From an uncultured bacterium (GTDB lineage: Bacteria; Bacillota; Clostridia; Lachnospirales; Lachnospiraceae), in contig CAJMQE010000040.1 of the NCBI GenBank assembly GCA_905215405.1, forward strand, positions 1 through 34,605: DNA of 34,605 bases. Direction: 5' to 3'. Shown here one piece after another: positions 23,355 through 31,778 of the stretch. The position numbers were made by a program, and so were the translations under genes. The number at the start of each line of letters is the position of its first letter. Position 1 is the stretch's first letter. The notes under the pieces were generated by a model, which did no database searches, was not told where the DNA came from, and saw only the letters and a program-made list of their open reading frames with translations.

Positions 23355-24209
23355 ATGCGGACAGGCAGAAGATATCTATTAATGACTTTTGGCACGCTCC
23401 TGATGGGGTTTACCTATAAATGTATTTATGATTCAGCCGGACTGGTAACAGGGGGCTTCAGCGGCATAGCGATTATTGTAAAAAATCAGACACAGGGACT
23501 GATGAATGGAGGCGTTCCACTGTGGATGACGAACACGGTCCTGAACGTGCCAGTTTTTATCATTGCCTACCTGGTAAAAGGGGCTAAATTTGTCAAAAGA
23601 ACACTGGCTGGAACGGTCCTTTTGACTGTGTATCTGGCGATTCTGCCAAACTTTGATCTGGCGTTTCATGACCTACTTCTGACGGCTGTTTATGGAGGCG
23701 TGATCAACGGAATTGGTATTGCCTGTGTATTCCTGGCACTTGCCACAACAGGGGGCACAGACCTGATCGCAGCGATTATCCAGCACTTTGTAAAACATTA
23801 TTCGATAGCGAGAATTATGCAGATTATTGATGGTATAATTGTCATAGCAGGTGCGCTGATTTTTGATATCCAAAAGACTTTATATGCAGTTATTGCAATT
23901 TATGTAACGACTTTTGTATCTGACCGTGTGATCGATGGACTTAAGTTCGCAAAGGGAATGTATATCATCTCAGATCACTATGATGAGATAGCAAAAGAGG
24001 TGCTGAACAGGATGCACCGCGGTGTGACACTGATCGAAGCAAAAGGGATGTTTTCCAACCAAGAACGCCCCCTGCTGTTCTGCGTCGTATCCAAGAAAGA
24101 AAGCGTTGTTTTAAAGGATATTGCAAAGTCGATCGATAGCAAATCATTCATAATTGTAAGCGATGTCAGAGAGGTCATGGGAGAGGGATTTGGTCATTAT
24201 TCACAGTAA
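23355..24209 (+). CDS. YitT-family (DUF161/DUF2179) membrane protein
   Basis: This 284-residue protein belongs to the YitT/YqfU family. The N-terminal 190 residues form about five or six helices with the conserved phrases GLVTGGFSGIAIIVKNQT and ALATTGGTDLIAAIIQ. The C-terminal soluble domain (about 200-284, DUF2179) contains the family's GVTLIEAKGMFSNQERPLLFCVVSKKE segment and ends VSDVREVMGEGF. The function is not established; transport or signalling roles have been suggested. The ATG at 23355 has AAAGGAG six bases before it. An in-frame start at 23259 is only one base from its ribosome binding site and would add 32 residues not expected in the family. Confidence 0.92.
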   Translation: MRTGRRYLLMTFGTLLMGFTYKCIYDSAGLVTGGFSGIAIIVKNQTQGLMNGGVPLWMTNTVLNVPVFIIAYLVKGAKFVKRTLAGTVLLTVYLAILPNFDLAFHDLLLTAVYGGVINGIGIACVFLALATTGGTDLIAAIIQHFVKHYSIARIMQIIDGIIVIAGALIFDIQKTLYAVIAIYVTTFVSDRVIDGLKFAKGMYIISDHYDEIAKEVLNRMHRGVTLIEAKGMFSNQERPLLFCVVSKKESVVLKDIAKSIDSKSFIIVSDVREVMGEGFGHYSQ

Positions 24210-24252
24210 AACGGCTTTTATAGTCAATTTAACTAAAATCTTAAAAAATAAT

Positions 24253-24280
24253 TTGTTAAATTACGATATGGCAATATAAT
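24253..24280 (+). promoter_or_regulatory. Candidate promoter for the msmK-like gene
   Basis: A -35 TTGTTA (24253-24258) and a perfect -10 TATAAT (24275-24280) are spaced by 16 bases. The leader of about 80 bases contains an imperfect hairpin CGTTG..CAACG with GCC/GGC inside (about 24318-24348). Confidence 0.55.
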
Positions 24281-24365
24281 TTGTAATATTGTATGATAGT
24301 TACAGTCAATTAAGCAAACGTTGTATAAGCCTTTTGGCCTGCAACGATTATAGGAGGATTTAATA

Positions 24366-25481
24366 ATGGCAAGTTTATCACTTAAAAACGTATGTAAAGT
24401 TTATCCTAATGGATTTGTAGCTGTTAAAGATTTCAATCTCGAAGTTGCTGATAAAGAATTTATCATCTTTGTTGGACCTTCAGGATGTGGTAAATCAACT
24501 ACACTTCGTATGATCGCTGGACTTGAAGAAATCAGCTCAGGTGAATTATGGATCGGGGATAAGTTAGTTAACGATGTTGAACCTAAAGATAGAGATATCG
24601 CTATGGTATTCCAGAACTACGCTTTATACCCACATATGACAGTATATGATAATATGGCTTTCGGTCTTAAGTTAAGAAAAGTACCTAAGGACGAAATCGA
24701 TAAATCAGTACATGAAGCAGCAAAGATTCTTGATATTGAACATTTATTAGACCGTAAACCAAAGGCTTTATCAGGTGGTCAGAGACAGCGTGTTGCTATG
24801 GGTCGTGCAATCGTTCGTAGTCCTAAGGTATTCCTTATGGATGAACCTCTTTCAAACCTTGATGCAAAACTGAGAGTTCAGATGCGTGTCGAAATTTCAA
24901 AATTACATCAGAGACTTGCTACAACAATTATCTATGTAACACATGATCAGACAGAAGCTATGACACTTGGTACAAGAATCGTAGTTCTTAAAGATGGTAT
25001 CATTCAGCAGGTTGATACACCACATAACCTTTACAATACACCAAACAACCTTTTCGTTGCCGGATTCATGGGTACTCCACAGATGAACTTAATGGAAGCA
25101 AAAGTTGAAAAGACTGGTAACACAGCTAAACTTATCTTAGGTACAGATTTAACTGTAACTCTTCCAGAAGCTAAAGGTAAGAAACTCATCGATGGTGGTT
25201 ATGATGGAAAGACTGTTATCGCTGGTATTCGTCCAGAAGATATTCATGATGAAGAATTATTCATCTCTTCTTCACCTGACAGTGTATTTGAAGCAACTAT
25301 CAAAGTATACGAATTATTAGGTGCTGAAGTTAACCTTCATTTCGATATCGATAAGATTACAGCAACAGCTAAGGTTAACCCAAGAACAACAGCTCGTCCT
25401 GGTGATAAGATCAAATTTGCTATGGATTTATCAAAACTTCATATATTTGATAAAGATACAGAACAGATTATCACTCACTAA
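24366..25481 (+). CDS. Sugar ABC transporter ATP-binding protein, MsmK/UgpC type
   Basis: This 371-residue ATPase drives carbohydrate ABC importers of the MalK/UgpC/MsmX class. Walker A is GPSGCGKST (37-45), the Q-loop is VFQNYALYPHMTVYDNM, the signature is LSGGQRQRVAMGRAIVR, and Walker B is FLMDEPLSNLDAKLR. The C-terminal third is the TOBE/regulatory domain (GTDLTVTLPEAKGK, GIRPEDIHDEE). Codons are strongly biased to T-ending forms (CTT, GTT, ACA), a sign of high expression. No binding protein or permease lies nearby, so it probably serves several sugar permeases encoded elsewhere, as MsmX does in Bacillus. The ribosome binding site AGGAGG is well placed. Confidence 0.95.
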   Translation: MASLSLKNVCKVYPNGFVAVKDFNLEVADKEFIIFVGPSGCGKSTTLRMIAGLEEISSGELWIGDKLVNDVEPKDRDIAMVFQNYALYPHMTVYDNMAFGLKLRKVPKDEIDKSVHEAAKILDIEHLLDRKPKALSGGQRQRVAMGRAIVRSPKVFLMDEPLSNLDAKLRVQMRVEISKLHQRLATTIIYVTHDQTEAMTLGTRIVVLKDGIIQQVDTPHNLYNTPNNLFVAGFMGTPQMNLMEAKVEKTGNTAKLILGTDLTVTLPEAKGKKLIDGGYDGKTVIAGIRPEDIHDEELFISSSPDSVFEATIKVYELLGAEVNLHFDIDKITATAKVNPRTTARPGDKIKFAMDLSKLHIFDKDTEQIITH

Positions 25482-25526
25482 TTAGTAGGATAGTAGAATT
25501 TTAATCGAATATAAATATAAAATTTT

Positions 25527-25568
25527 GAGGAAATGTATAGAAATTATGCATTTCCTCTTTTATTTTTC
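25527..25568 (+). terminator. Terminator after the msmK-like gene
   Basis: GAGGAAATG (25527-25535) pairs with CATTTCCTC (25549-25557) over 9 bp, followed by TTTTATTTTT. Confidence 0.9.
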
Positions 25569-25574
25569 TCCATT

Positions 25575-25602
25575 TTGCATTACAATAGAATTAATATAAA
25601 AT
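25575..25602 (+). promoter_or_regulatory. Candidate promoter for the cdaR-like gene
   Basis: A -35 TTGCAT (25575-25580) and a -10 TAAAAT (25597-25602) are spaced by 16 bases, just before the start codon at 25627. Confidence 0.4.
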
Positions 25603-25626
25603 TATAGGGAAAGGATTTCAGGAAAA

Positions 25627-26718
25627 ATGATTTCAAATCAGATTTTGCAGAACACAATAGATGGGTTAAAGTCTATCACAAGGATTGACTTATGTGTAAT
25701 TGATACAGACGGCAAGGTTGTTGCATCTACATTTCCTGATTCTGATGATTGCAAGGCTGCAGCTTTGGCATTTGTTGAATCACCTGCAGACAGCCAGGTA
25801 GTACAGGGGTATCAGTTCTTTAAAGTAATGGATGATCAGCATTTAGAATATATACTTTTAGCGAAAGGGACAAGCGATGATGTATACATGATCGGCAAAG
25901 TTGCCACATTCCAGGTACAGAATCTTCTTGTTGCTTATAAAGAGAGATTTGATAAGGACAACTTTATTAAAAATCTTCTGCTTGATAACCTGCTCAGGGT
26001 TGATATTTATACCAGAGCAAAGAAGCTTCATATAGATACAGAAGTTAAGAGAGTCGTTTATATTATTGAAACGAAGCGTGAAAAGGATACCAATGCATTA
26101 GAGACAATCAGAACTTTATTTGCATCCAAGACAAGAGATTTCATCACTGCGGTAGATGAAAAGAATATCATTCTTGTTAAGGAAGTAAAAGGAAATGAGA
26201 CATTTGAAGAACTCGACAGAACAGCAGATGTTATTATTGATATGCTGAATACCGAGGCAATGAGTGCTGCTCATATTGCTTATGGTACAGTTGTAAATGA
26301 CATCAGAGAGGTATCAAAGTCTTATAAAGAAGCAAAGATGGCACTCGATGTAGGTAAGATCTTCTATAGCGATAAAAATGTTGTTGCTTATAGCAGACTT
26401 GGCATTGGCCGTCTGATTTATCAGCTTCCAATTCCTCTTTGTCAGATGTTCATCAAGGAAATTTTTGATGGAAAATCTCCAGATGATTTTGATGATGAAA
26501 CTCTGTCAACAATTAATAAGTTCTTTGAGAACAGTCTGAACGTCTCCGAGACATCAAGACAGCTCTATATACATAGAAATACTCTTGTATACAGACTTGA
26601 TAAGCTCCAGAAGAGCACAGGTCTTGATTTAAGAGTGTTTGATGATGCAATCACATTTAAGATTGCGCTGATGGTAGTAAAATACATGAATTATATGGAA
26701 AATAGAGATAATTTCTAG
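25627..26718 (+). CDS. CdaR/PucR-type transcriptional regulator
   Basis: This 363-residue regulator has the CdaR layout. An N-terminal sensor region (about 1-130) begins ILQNTIDGLKSITRIDLCVI and resembles the sugar-diacid recognition domain. A middle GGDEF-like region (about 135-260) follows. The C-terminal PucR-type helix-turn-helix (about 300-360) reads ETSRQLYIHRNTLVYRLDKL and FDDAITFKIALMVVKYM. It should act in the cytoplasm as a DNA-binding activator or repressor responding to a small metabolite. It lies 145 bases after the msmK-like ATPase, with a terminator and a promoter between, so it is likely its own unit. In Lachnospiraceae this pair is often adjacent, which would fit control of carbohydrate uptake; that is inference. 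Confidence 0.88.
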   Translation: MISNQILQNTIDGLKSITRIDLCVIDTDGKVVASTFPDSDDCKAAALAFVESPADSQVVQGYQFFKVMDDQHLEYILLAKGTSDDVYMIGKVATFQVQNLLVAYKERFDKDNFIKNLLLDNLLRVDIYTRAKKLHIDTEVKRVVYIIETKREKDTNALETIRTLFASKTRDFITAVDEKNIILVKEVKGNETFEELDRTADVIIDMLNTEAMSAAHIAYGTVVNDIREVSKSYKEAKMALDVGKIFYSDKNVVAYSRLGIGRLIYQLPIPLCQMFIKEIFDGKSPDDFDDETLSTINKFFENSLNVSETSRQLYIHRNTLVYRLDKLQKSTGLDLRVFDDAITFKIALMVVKYMNYMENRDNF

Positions 26719-27014
26719 ATTTTCATAAATAATCAGACTTAAATAGTTAGTAAGTTCCACTTGCGGTTAAAAGTGTGTTAGTCAGGTGAAGTCTGCATTC
26801 TATTGCAGGTTCATCAGGGAGTACGCACTGGCGGATGTTACATGCCGATGATTAGTCATGTGAAATTGGGATATAGTTAGTATATGTCAGAATTTATGGG
26901 TTTACTGGTAAAAATTATAATCTTGATTCTATATGATATTTATTGTATACATTAAGATACGTGTTTGCGTACTTTGTATACAGAGAAACTGTTTGGATAA
27001 TTTTGGAGGAAACA
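26719..27014 (+). other. Structured region upstream of ftsE
   Basis: No gene is supported. A layered hairpin is formed by AGTGTGT/ACGCACT (26772-26778 with 26823-26829), GGTGAA/TTCATC (26785-26790 with 26810-26815) and CTGCA/TGCAG (26793-26797 with 26804-26808), with a 6-base loop. A second hairpin TTACATG/CATGTGA follows (about 26838-26864). The phrase TTAGTCA(G/T)GTGAA occurs in both. Nearer the gene is a TGTATACA inverted repeat (26944-26982). Confidence 0.6.
26923..26951 (+). promoter_or_regulatory. Candidate ftsE promoter overlapping a TGTATACA inverted repeat
   Basis: A -35 TTGATT (26923-26928) is 17 bases from a -10 TATACA (26946-26951). The -10 sits inside the palindrome TGTATACA (26944-26951), which is repeated at 26975-26982. 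The sequence between allows AAG/CTT and TACG/CGTA pairing. It could be an operator on DNA or a hairpin in the RNA. Confidence 0.4.
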
Positions 27015-27701
27015 ATGATTATTGTAGAAAATGTTACAAAAACATATTCATCAGGATCTCCTGCCTTGAATGGCATCGATCTTCATATTGAAAAAGGTGA
27101 ATTTGTATTTGTAGTTGGTAACAGTGGTTGTGGTAAATCAACACTGATCAAGCTTCTGCTCAAAGAACTTGAACCAACATCAGGAAAAATATACATTAAC
27201 AAAAAATATTTAAATAAAACGACAAGAAAAAAACTGCCTTATCTGAGAAGGGATATCGGAACTGTATTCCAGGATTTCCGTTTGTTAGAGGACAGAAATG
27301 TATTCGAAAATATTGCTTTCGCACAGAAGGTCGTTGAAGCACCTGCAAAGCAGATTCGTGGACAGGTTCTTGCAATGCTTTCTATGGTAGGTCTGCTTGA
27401 TAAATACAAGTCATTTCCGAATGAACTCTCAGGTGGTGAACAACAGAGAGTTGCGATTGCAAGAGCATTAGTAAATAATCCATCCATTTTATTATGTGAT
27501 GAGCCAACAGGTAACCTGGACCCGGAAAATTCATGGGAAATCATGAAGATTCTTGATGAAGCGAACAAAAGAGGTACAACTGTGCTTGTCGTTACACATA
27601 ACATGGAAATTGTACAGGCTATGAAAAAACGTACAATTACTATGAACGACGGAAAAATAATCAGTGATGTGGAAAAGGGTGGATATTTCTATGAAGATTA
27701 G
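27015..27701 (+). CDS. ftsE: Cell-division ABC ATPase FtsE
   Basis: This 228-residue ATPase is FtsE, which with FtsX forms the membrane complex that activates peptidoglycan hydrolases during division and growth. Walker A is GNSGCGKS (35-42), the Q-loop is VFQDFRLLEDRNVFENIAFA, the signature is LSGGEQQRVAIARALV, and Walker B is ILLCDEPTGNLDPENS, all typical of FtsE. The ATG at 27015 has GGAGGA upstream; an earlier in-frame start would add 24 residues not found in the family. The ftsX start lies inside the last 11 bases of this gene, indicating translational coupling. Confidence 0.97.
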   Translation: MIIVENVTKTYSSGSPALNGIDLHIEKGEFVFVVGNSGCGKSTLIKLLLKELEPTSGKIYINKKYLNKTTRKKLPYLRRDIGTVFQDFRLLEDRNVFENIAFAQKVVEAPAKQIRGQVLAMLSMVGLLDKYKSFPNELSGGEQQRVAIARALVNNPSILLCDEPTGNLDPENSWEIMKILDEANKRGTTVLVVTHNMEIVQAMKKRTITMNDGKIISDVEKGGYFYED

Positions 27702-28599
27702 ATCATTAGCATATCACATCAAGCAGGGATTTAAGAGCATCTATAGAAACAGACTGTTCTCACTGGCTTCAATTGCCACAATCGCAGCATGTATCTTTTT
27801 GTTTGGTGTGTTTTATTCAATCGTAACAAATTTTCAGTATATGGTTAAGAAAGCGGAGAATTCAGTCTGCGTAACCGTTTTCTTTGACGAAGGTATTACG
27901 GATCAGCAGATTCGTGAAATTGGTAAAAATATAGAGAACAGAGTGGAAGTTTCAAATATCCATTATACTTCAGCTGAAGAAGCATGGGATAACTTCCAGA
28001 AAGAATATTTTGGAGAATATGCAGATCTTGCAGAAGGATTTAAGGATGATAACCCTCTTGCAAATTCTGCTTCTTATGAGGTATATCTGAATGATTCCTC
28101 AATGCAGTCAACACTGGTAACGTACCTTGAAAATATGGATGGTATCAGACAGGTTAACCGTTCAGATATTACAGCGAACAGCCTTTCCAGCGCAGCTGTA
28201 CTTGTAGGTTATGCATCTGTTGCAATCATCGTTATTCTTCTTGCAGTATCGATCTTCCTGATTTCGAATACAATCGTAATCGGTGTTACGGTACGAAAGG
28301 AAGAGATTTCAATTATGAAATTAATCGGTGCGACGGATGGATTTGTTAAAGCACCATTCATTGTAGAAGGTATTACAATTGGTCTGATTGGTGCTGCAAT
28401 TCCTATGATCATCCTCGCATATATGTACCAGAATGTTGTTGGTTATATTCTGAGTAAATTCTCATTACTGAATAACATTCTTGTATTTTTACCTGGTAAA
28501 TCAATCTTTGCTGTTCTGACACCTGTTGCACTTGCACTTGGTATTGGTATTGGTTTTATAGGTAGTTACCTGGCATTACGTAAACATATTAATGTCTGA
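27691..28599 (+). CDS. ftsX: Cell-division permease-like protein FtsX
   Basis: This 302-residue membrane protein has the FtsX arrangement: a cytoplasmic N-terminus with IKQGFKSIYRNRLFSLASIATIA, helix 1 at about 22-46, an extracellular domain to about 165, then three helices with ISIMKLIGATDGFVKAPFIVEG between helices 2 and 3. The extracellular part contains NSVCVTVFFDEGITDQQI, typical of Gram-positive FtsX, and contacts the hydrolase partner. The ATG at 27691 has AAAGGGTGG about eight bases upstream and overlaps ftsE by 11 bases; an earlier in-frame ATG at 27664 is less likely. The likely partner is the M23 protein encoded next. Confidence 0.96.
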   Translation: MKIRSLAYHIKQGFKSIYRNRLFSLASIATIAACIFLFGVFYSIVTNFQYMVKKAENSVCVTVFFDEGITDQQIREIGKNIENRVEVSNIHYTSAEEAWDNFQKEYFGEYADLAEGFKDDNPLANSASYEVYLNDSSMQSTLVTYLENMDGIRQVNRSDITANSLSSAAVLVGYASVAIIVILLAVSIFLISNTIVIGVTVRKEEISIMKLIGATDGFVKAPFIVEGITIGLIGAAIPMIILAYMYQNVVGYILSKFSLLNNILVFLPGKSIFAVLTPVALALGIGIGFIGSYLALRKHINV

Positions 28600-28647
28600 T
28601 CTTATGGAATCGTCACCCACTTCTTAAGAGGGAATAAGGTTTTAGAC

Positions 28648-28710
28648 ATGTTATGAGAGAGCGGTACGTTTATACGGCGCAAACGTTGTACTGTCTCATG
28701 GAAATAACAT
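28648..28710 (+). promoter_or_regulatory. Long imperfect hairpin between ftsX and the M23 gene
   Basis: ATGTTAT (28648-28654) pairs with ATAACAT (28704-28710). Inside, GAGA/TCTC and GGTAC/GTACT segments continue the stem. It lacks a T run. It lies before the true terminator-like hairpin at 28721-28757, so the gap carries two structures. Confidence 0.55.
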
Positions 28711-28720
28711 ATAAACTTAG

Positions 28721-28757
28721 GAAATGGGACTGGTGTATTCAGTTCCATTTTCTTTTA
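28721..28757 (+). terminator. Terminator between ftsX and the M23 gene
   Basis: AAATGGGACTG (28722-28732) pairs with CAGTTCCATTT (28740-28750) over 11 bp with one G-U pair, followed by TCTTTT. It should reduce read-through from ftsEX to the downstream gene, or be a regulated terminator. Confidence 0.8.
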
Positions 28758-28852
28758 TATTTATAAAATTTATTGCTATCTGCAGAAATTCCAAAGAAAG
28801 TCTGGCAGATGCGAAGAGAACATATTGATAAAGCGTTAAAAGGAGTAAGCCA

Positions 28853-30121
28853 ATGAAATTAACAGTGAAAAAAAGGTTGCTCTCATTACTGCTTGTCTGC
28901 ATGATGATTATTCCGTTTGCAGTCAGTGCCAGTGGTACAACGACGGATACACTGGATGGTGCGAATGATAAGAAAGACAGCATCGCTGATGAAATGCAGA
29001 AGACCCAGGATGAGATTGAACAGTTGGCGAAAGACAAAACAAGTGTTGAGGATTATATTCAGGAACTTGATGCAAAACAGTCCGAAATTAGTGGAAAAAT
29101 CAGTAGTCTGAATCAGCAGCTTGTGGATAAACAGAATGAAATTGATGAAAATGAAGTAAAACTTGCGCAGGCTCAGGTCGATATTCAGGATCAATATCAG
29201 TCAATGAAATTAAGAATTCAGTATATGTATGAGCATAAGGCAGAGTCCTATCTTGAGGTGCTCCTGACATCCAGTGATATGGGTGATATGCTCAACAAAG
29301 CAGAATATATTAATAAGATTACAGATTATGACAGAGAGATGCTTGTAAAATACGTAGAAACAGAGCAGATGATCACAGATACAGAGACATTGCTGCAGAA
29401 TGATTATGATCAGATCGCAAGCATGAAGCAGGAAGTAGAAGCACAACAGGATTCACTTGCACTTGTACAACAGGCAAAAGAAGAAGAACTTGCTTCAATC
29501 ACAACTGAGTCAGGTAATAAAGAGACCCATCTTGCACAACTGTCGAAAGATCTTGCAGAGCAGGAAGCTACGATCGAGGCAATTGAAGCCCAAATCAAAG
29601 CCCAGGAAGAGGCGGCTAAGAAACAGGCAGAATTAAATCAGAATAAAGGCAATAATACGAACGATAGTACGAATAAGGATACCAATGACAATACCAACAA
29701 TAGTGGTGGAAGTTCAACACCAAGTTATAATGGAGGCACATTTATGTGGCCAACGACATCTAGACGTATTACCTCTAATTATGGGGATACCGAAGATCGT
29801 TCTTCACCACATAACGGACTGGATATCGGTGCGGTAAGTCCGGGTGTAATCGGAGATCCTATCTATGCTGCAGATGATGGTGTAGTCGTTCTTGCAACAT
29901 ACAGTAGTTCAGCAGGAAACTGGATCTGGATCAATCATGGAGATGGCCTGCTCAGTGTTTATATGCATACCTCTCAGATGTATGTATCTGTTGGACAGAG
30001 TGTCTCCCGTGGCCAGCAGATCGCTACAATGGGAAATACAGGTAATTCCACTGGCGCACATCTGCATTTTGGTGTTCGTTTGAATGGTTCTTATGTAAAT
30101 CCATGGAACTATCTGAACTAA
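28853..30121 (+). CDS. Secreted coiled-coil M23 peptidoglycan hydrolase (EnvC/PcsB-like context)
   Basis: This 422-residue protein has a signal peptide (about 1-26, ending in AVSASG). A long coiled coil (about 35-265) rich in Gln, Glu, Lys and Asp follows, then an Asn/Thr/Ser-rich linker (about 265-300) and a C-terminal M23/LytM domain (about 303-422). The zinc ligands are complete: H320 and D324 in HNGLD, H372 in VYMH, and H403/H405 in HLHF. It should act outside the membrane as a peptidoglycan endopeptidase or activator. The coiled coil matches the region that FtsX contacts in EnvC and PcsB, and the position after ftsEX fits. It differs from the metal-site-lost M23 protein at 727-1473. Confidence 0.95.
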   Translation: MKLTVKKRLLSLLLVCMMIIPFAVSASGTTTDTLDGANDKKDSIADEMQKTQDEIEQLAKDKTSVEDYIQELDAKQSEISGKISSLNQQLVDKQNEIDENEVKLAQAQVDIQDQYQSMKLRIQYMYEHKAESYLEVLLTSSDMGDMLNKAEYINKITDYDREMLVKYVETEQMITDTETLLQNDYDQIASMKQEVEAQQDSLALVQQAKEEELASITTESGNKETHLAQLSKDLAEQEATIEAIEAQIKAQEEAAKKQAELNQNKGNNTNDSTNKDTNDNTNNSGGSSTPSYNGGTFMWPTTSRRITSNYGDTEDRSSPHNGLDIGAVSPGVIGDPIYAADDGVVVLATYSSSAGNWIWINHGDGLLSVYMHTSQMYVSVGQSVSRGQQIATMGNTGNSTGAHLHFGVRLNGSYVNPWNYLN

Positions 30122-30343
30122 ATGCTTTATGATATAAGACATAATAAGTGTGATATAAGGCATATTAAGTGGCGTCTAAGATATAATGAATGGCAGATAG
30201 AATTCTAATTTAAGGCACAATGCGTGAGATATATGGCATAAGATTCGAGGATTTGACATACATATATAATATTAAGCACTGAAAAGACGGGCTTAGGAAA
30301 GTCTACAAACATAGAGAAAGACATAAAAAGAAAGGCATATCGA
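30122..30343. other. Intergenic region with short degenerate repeats
   Basis: Three degenerate units of about 21 bases, of the type TGATATAAGACATAATAAGTG, run from about 30130 to 30195 after the M23 gene. No terminator with a T run is evident here, so read-through into the S41 gene is possible. Confidence 0.45.
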
Positions 30344-31609
30344 ATGGAAGAAAACAAGAAAAGGAATTCATTTCTGAAGGGCTCAATTACAGGTGTGGTT
30401 GCGACAATACTTGTAATAGCGATCTGCTTTACAGCACTCTGGAAATGTGGAGTAGTCAATTTTGGAACAAATGGCGAGGTTTATGTACAGGAACCTGTCG
30501 CTAATCAGTCATCAAGCGATGAGGGTATTGGCGATAAAGTAACTACAAAATTAAATACATTGGAAAAGGTCCTTAGTTCCTTTTATTTTGATGATGCGGA
30601 TGAGTCAACGGTAGAAGACAACATTTACAAAGCCTATCTGAATTCCTTTGGGGATAAATATACCGTATATTATACTGCTGATGAATACAAAGCAATTACC
30701 CAGACAACGCAGGGAACATACTGTGGAATTGGTGTTGTAGTAAGTAAGAATGATGATGGAACAATTCGAGTTGTTCTTCCATATAAAAATTCACCAGGTA
30801 GTGAAGCAGGTATGCAGATCGGTGATTCTATCACAAAGGTAAATGGGGAATCTGTAATCGATCGTGATTTAAATTCTGTTGTTGCAGATATGAAAGGTGA
30901 CGCAGGAACTACAGTTGATATTGAACTGATGCGAGAAGGCGTGGAAGAACCATTTACAGTAACTGTCACAAGAAGACAGATTGAAATTCCAACTGTAGAT
31001 TATAAAATGATGGATAATAACATTGGATATATTCAGATCAGTGAATTCGAAGAGGTAACAACTTCCCAGTTCAATTCAGCACTGCAGGATCTGACAAATC
31101 AGGGTATGCAGGGACTTGTTGTAGATGTTCGTTCTAACCCAGGTGGTCTGCTGTCTTCTGTATGCGATATTCTTGATCAGATCCTGCCAAATGGTCTGAT
31201 CGTATATACAGAAGATAAGGACGGAAAGAGAACGGAGTATAACGGCAAAAACTCAGCACAGATCAATGTTCCAATGGCAGTACTTGTCAACCAGGACAGT
31301 GCCAGTGCATCAGAGATATTTGCAGGTGCTGTACAGGATTATGGTGTTGGTAAACTTGTTGGAACAACTACATTTGGTAAGGGCATTGTACAGACGATTC
31401 GTCCTCTTACAGATGGAAGTGCAATCAAGTTCACAACTGCTAAATATTTCACTCCAAAGGGCCAGGATATTCATGGAAAAGGTCTGACACCAGATATTTC
31501 AGTGGAACTCAGTGATGACCTTAAGAACAAGACGACAGTAACAGAAGCAGATGATAATCAGCTTCAGGCAGCAATTCAGTCGGTTCTTACAGACATCAGT
31601 AATAAATAA
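30344..31609 (+). CDS. S41 C-terminal processing peptidase
   Basis: This 421-residue protease is a CtpA/Prc-type serine protease anchored by one N-terminal helix (about residues 15-35) with its catalytic part outside. A PDZ domain lies around residues 120-205 (GIGVVVSKNDDGTIRV, GSEAGMQIGDSITKVNG). The S41 core contains DVRSNPGGLL. The catalytic dyad is S321 in SASASEIFAG and K346 in TTFGKG. The 25-residue spacing equals that of E. coli Prc. Family members trim or degrade secreted proteins, including cell-wall hydrolases. Its position after ftsEX and the M23 gene suggests it controls that hydrolase; the operon order is also seen in other Firmicutes. GAAAGG precedes the ATG. Confidence 0.95.
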   Translation: MEENKKRNSFLKGSITGVVATILVIAICFTALWKCGVVNFGTNGEVYVQEPVANQSSSDEGIGDKVTTKLNTLEKVLSSFYFDDADESTVEDNIYKAYLNSFGDKYTVYYTADEYKAITQTTQGTYCGIGVVVSKNDDGTIRVVLPYKNSPGSEAGMQIGDSITKVNGESVIDRDLNSVVADMKGDAGTTVDIELMREGVEEPFTVTVTRRQIEIPTVDYKMMDNNIGYIQISEFEEVTTSQFNSALQDLTNQGMQGLVVDVRSNPGGLLSSVCDILDQILPNGLIVYTEDKDGKRTEYNGKNSAQINVPMAVLVNQDSASASEIFAGAVQDYGVGKLVGTTTFGKGIVQTIRPLTDGSAIKFTTAKYFTPKGQDIHGKGLTPDISVELSDDLKNKTTVTEADDNQLQAAIQSVLTDISNK

Positions 31610-31744
31610 CAAAAAGTAGATAGCTGAAATATTTAACGGAACAGATAATAGAAACAAATAAGAAATAATGAACAGAATAAAAAGCTGAAACAAATAACCG
31701 AATTAAATAACAGAATAGATAAGCGTAAAGCGCGTTAGAGAAAG

Positions 31745-31773
31745 CAGGCTGACTGATGTCAGCCTGTTTTTTT
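31745..31773 (+). terminator. Terminator of the S41 protease gene
   Basis: CAGGCTGAC (31745-31753) and GTCAGCCTG (31758-31766) pair perfectly around TGAT, followed by a T run. Confidence 0.95.
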
Positions 31774-31778
31774 GCTAT

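Noticed and set aside
26750..26870. Known riboswitch such as ydaO (c-di-AMP) ahead of ftsE
   Set aside because: The conserved core sequences of that class that I know are not visible; kept only as an unassigned structured candidate.
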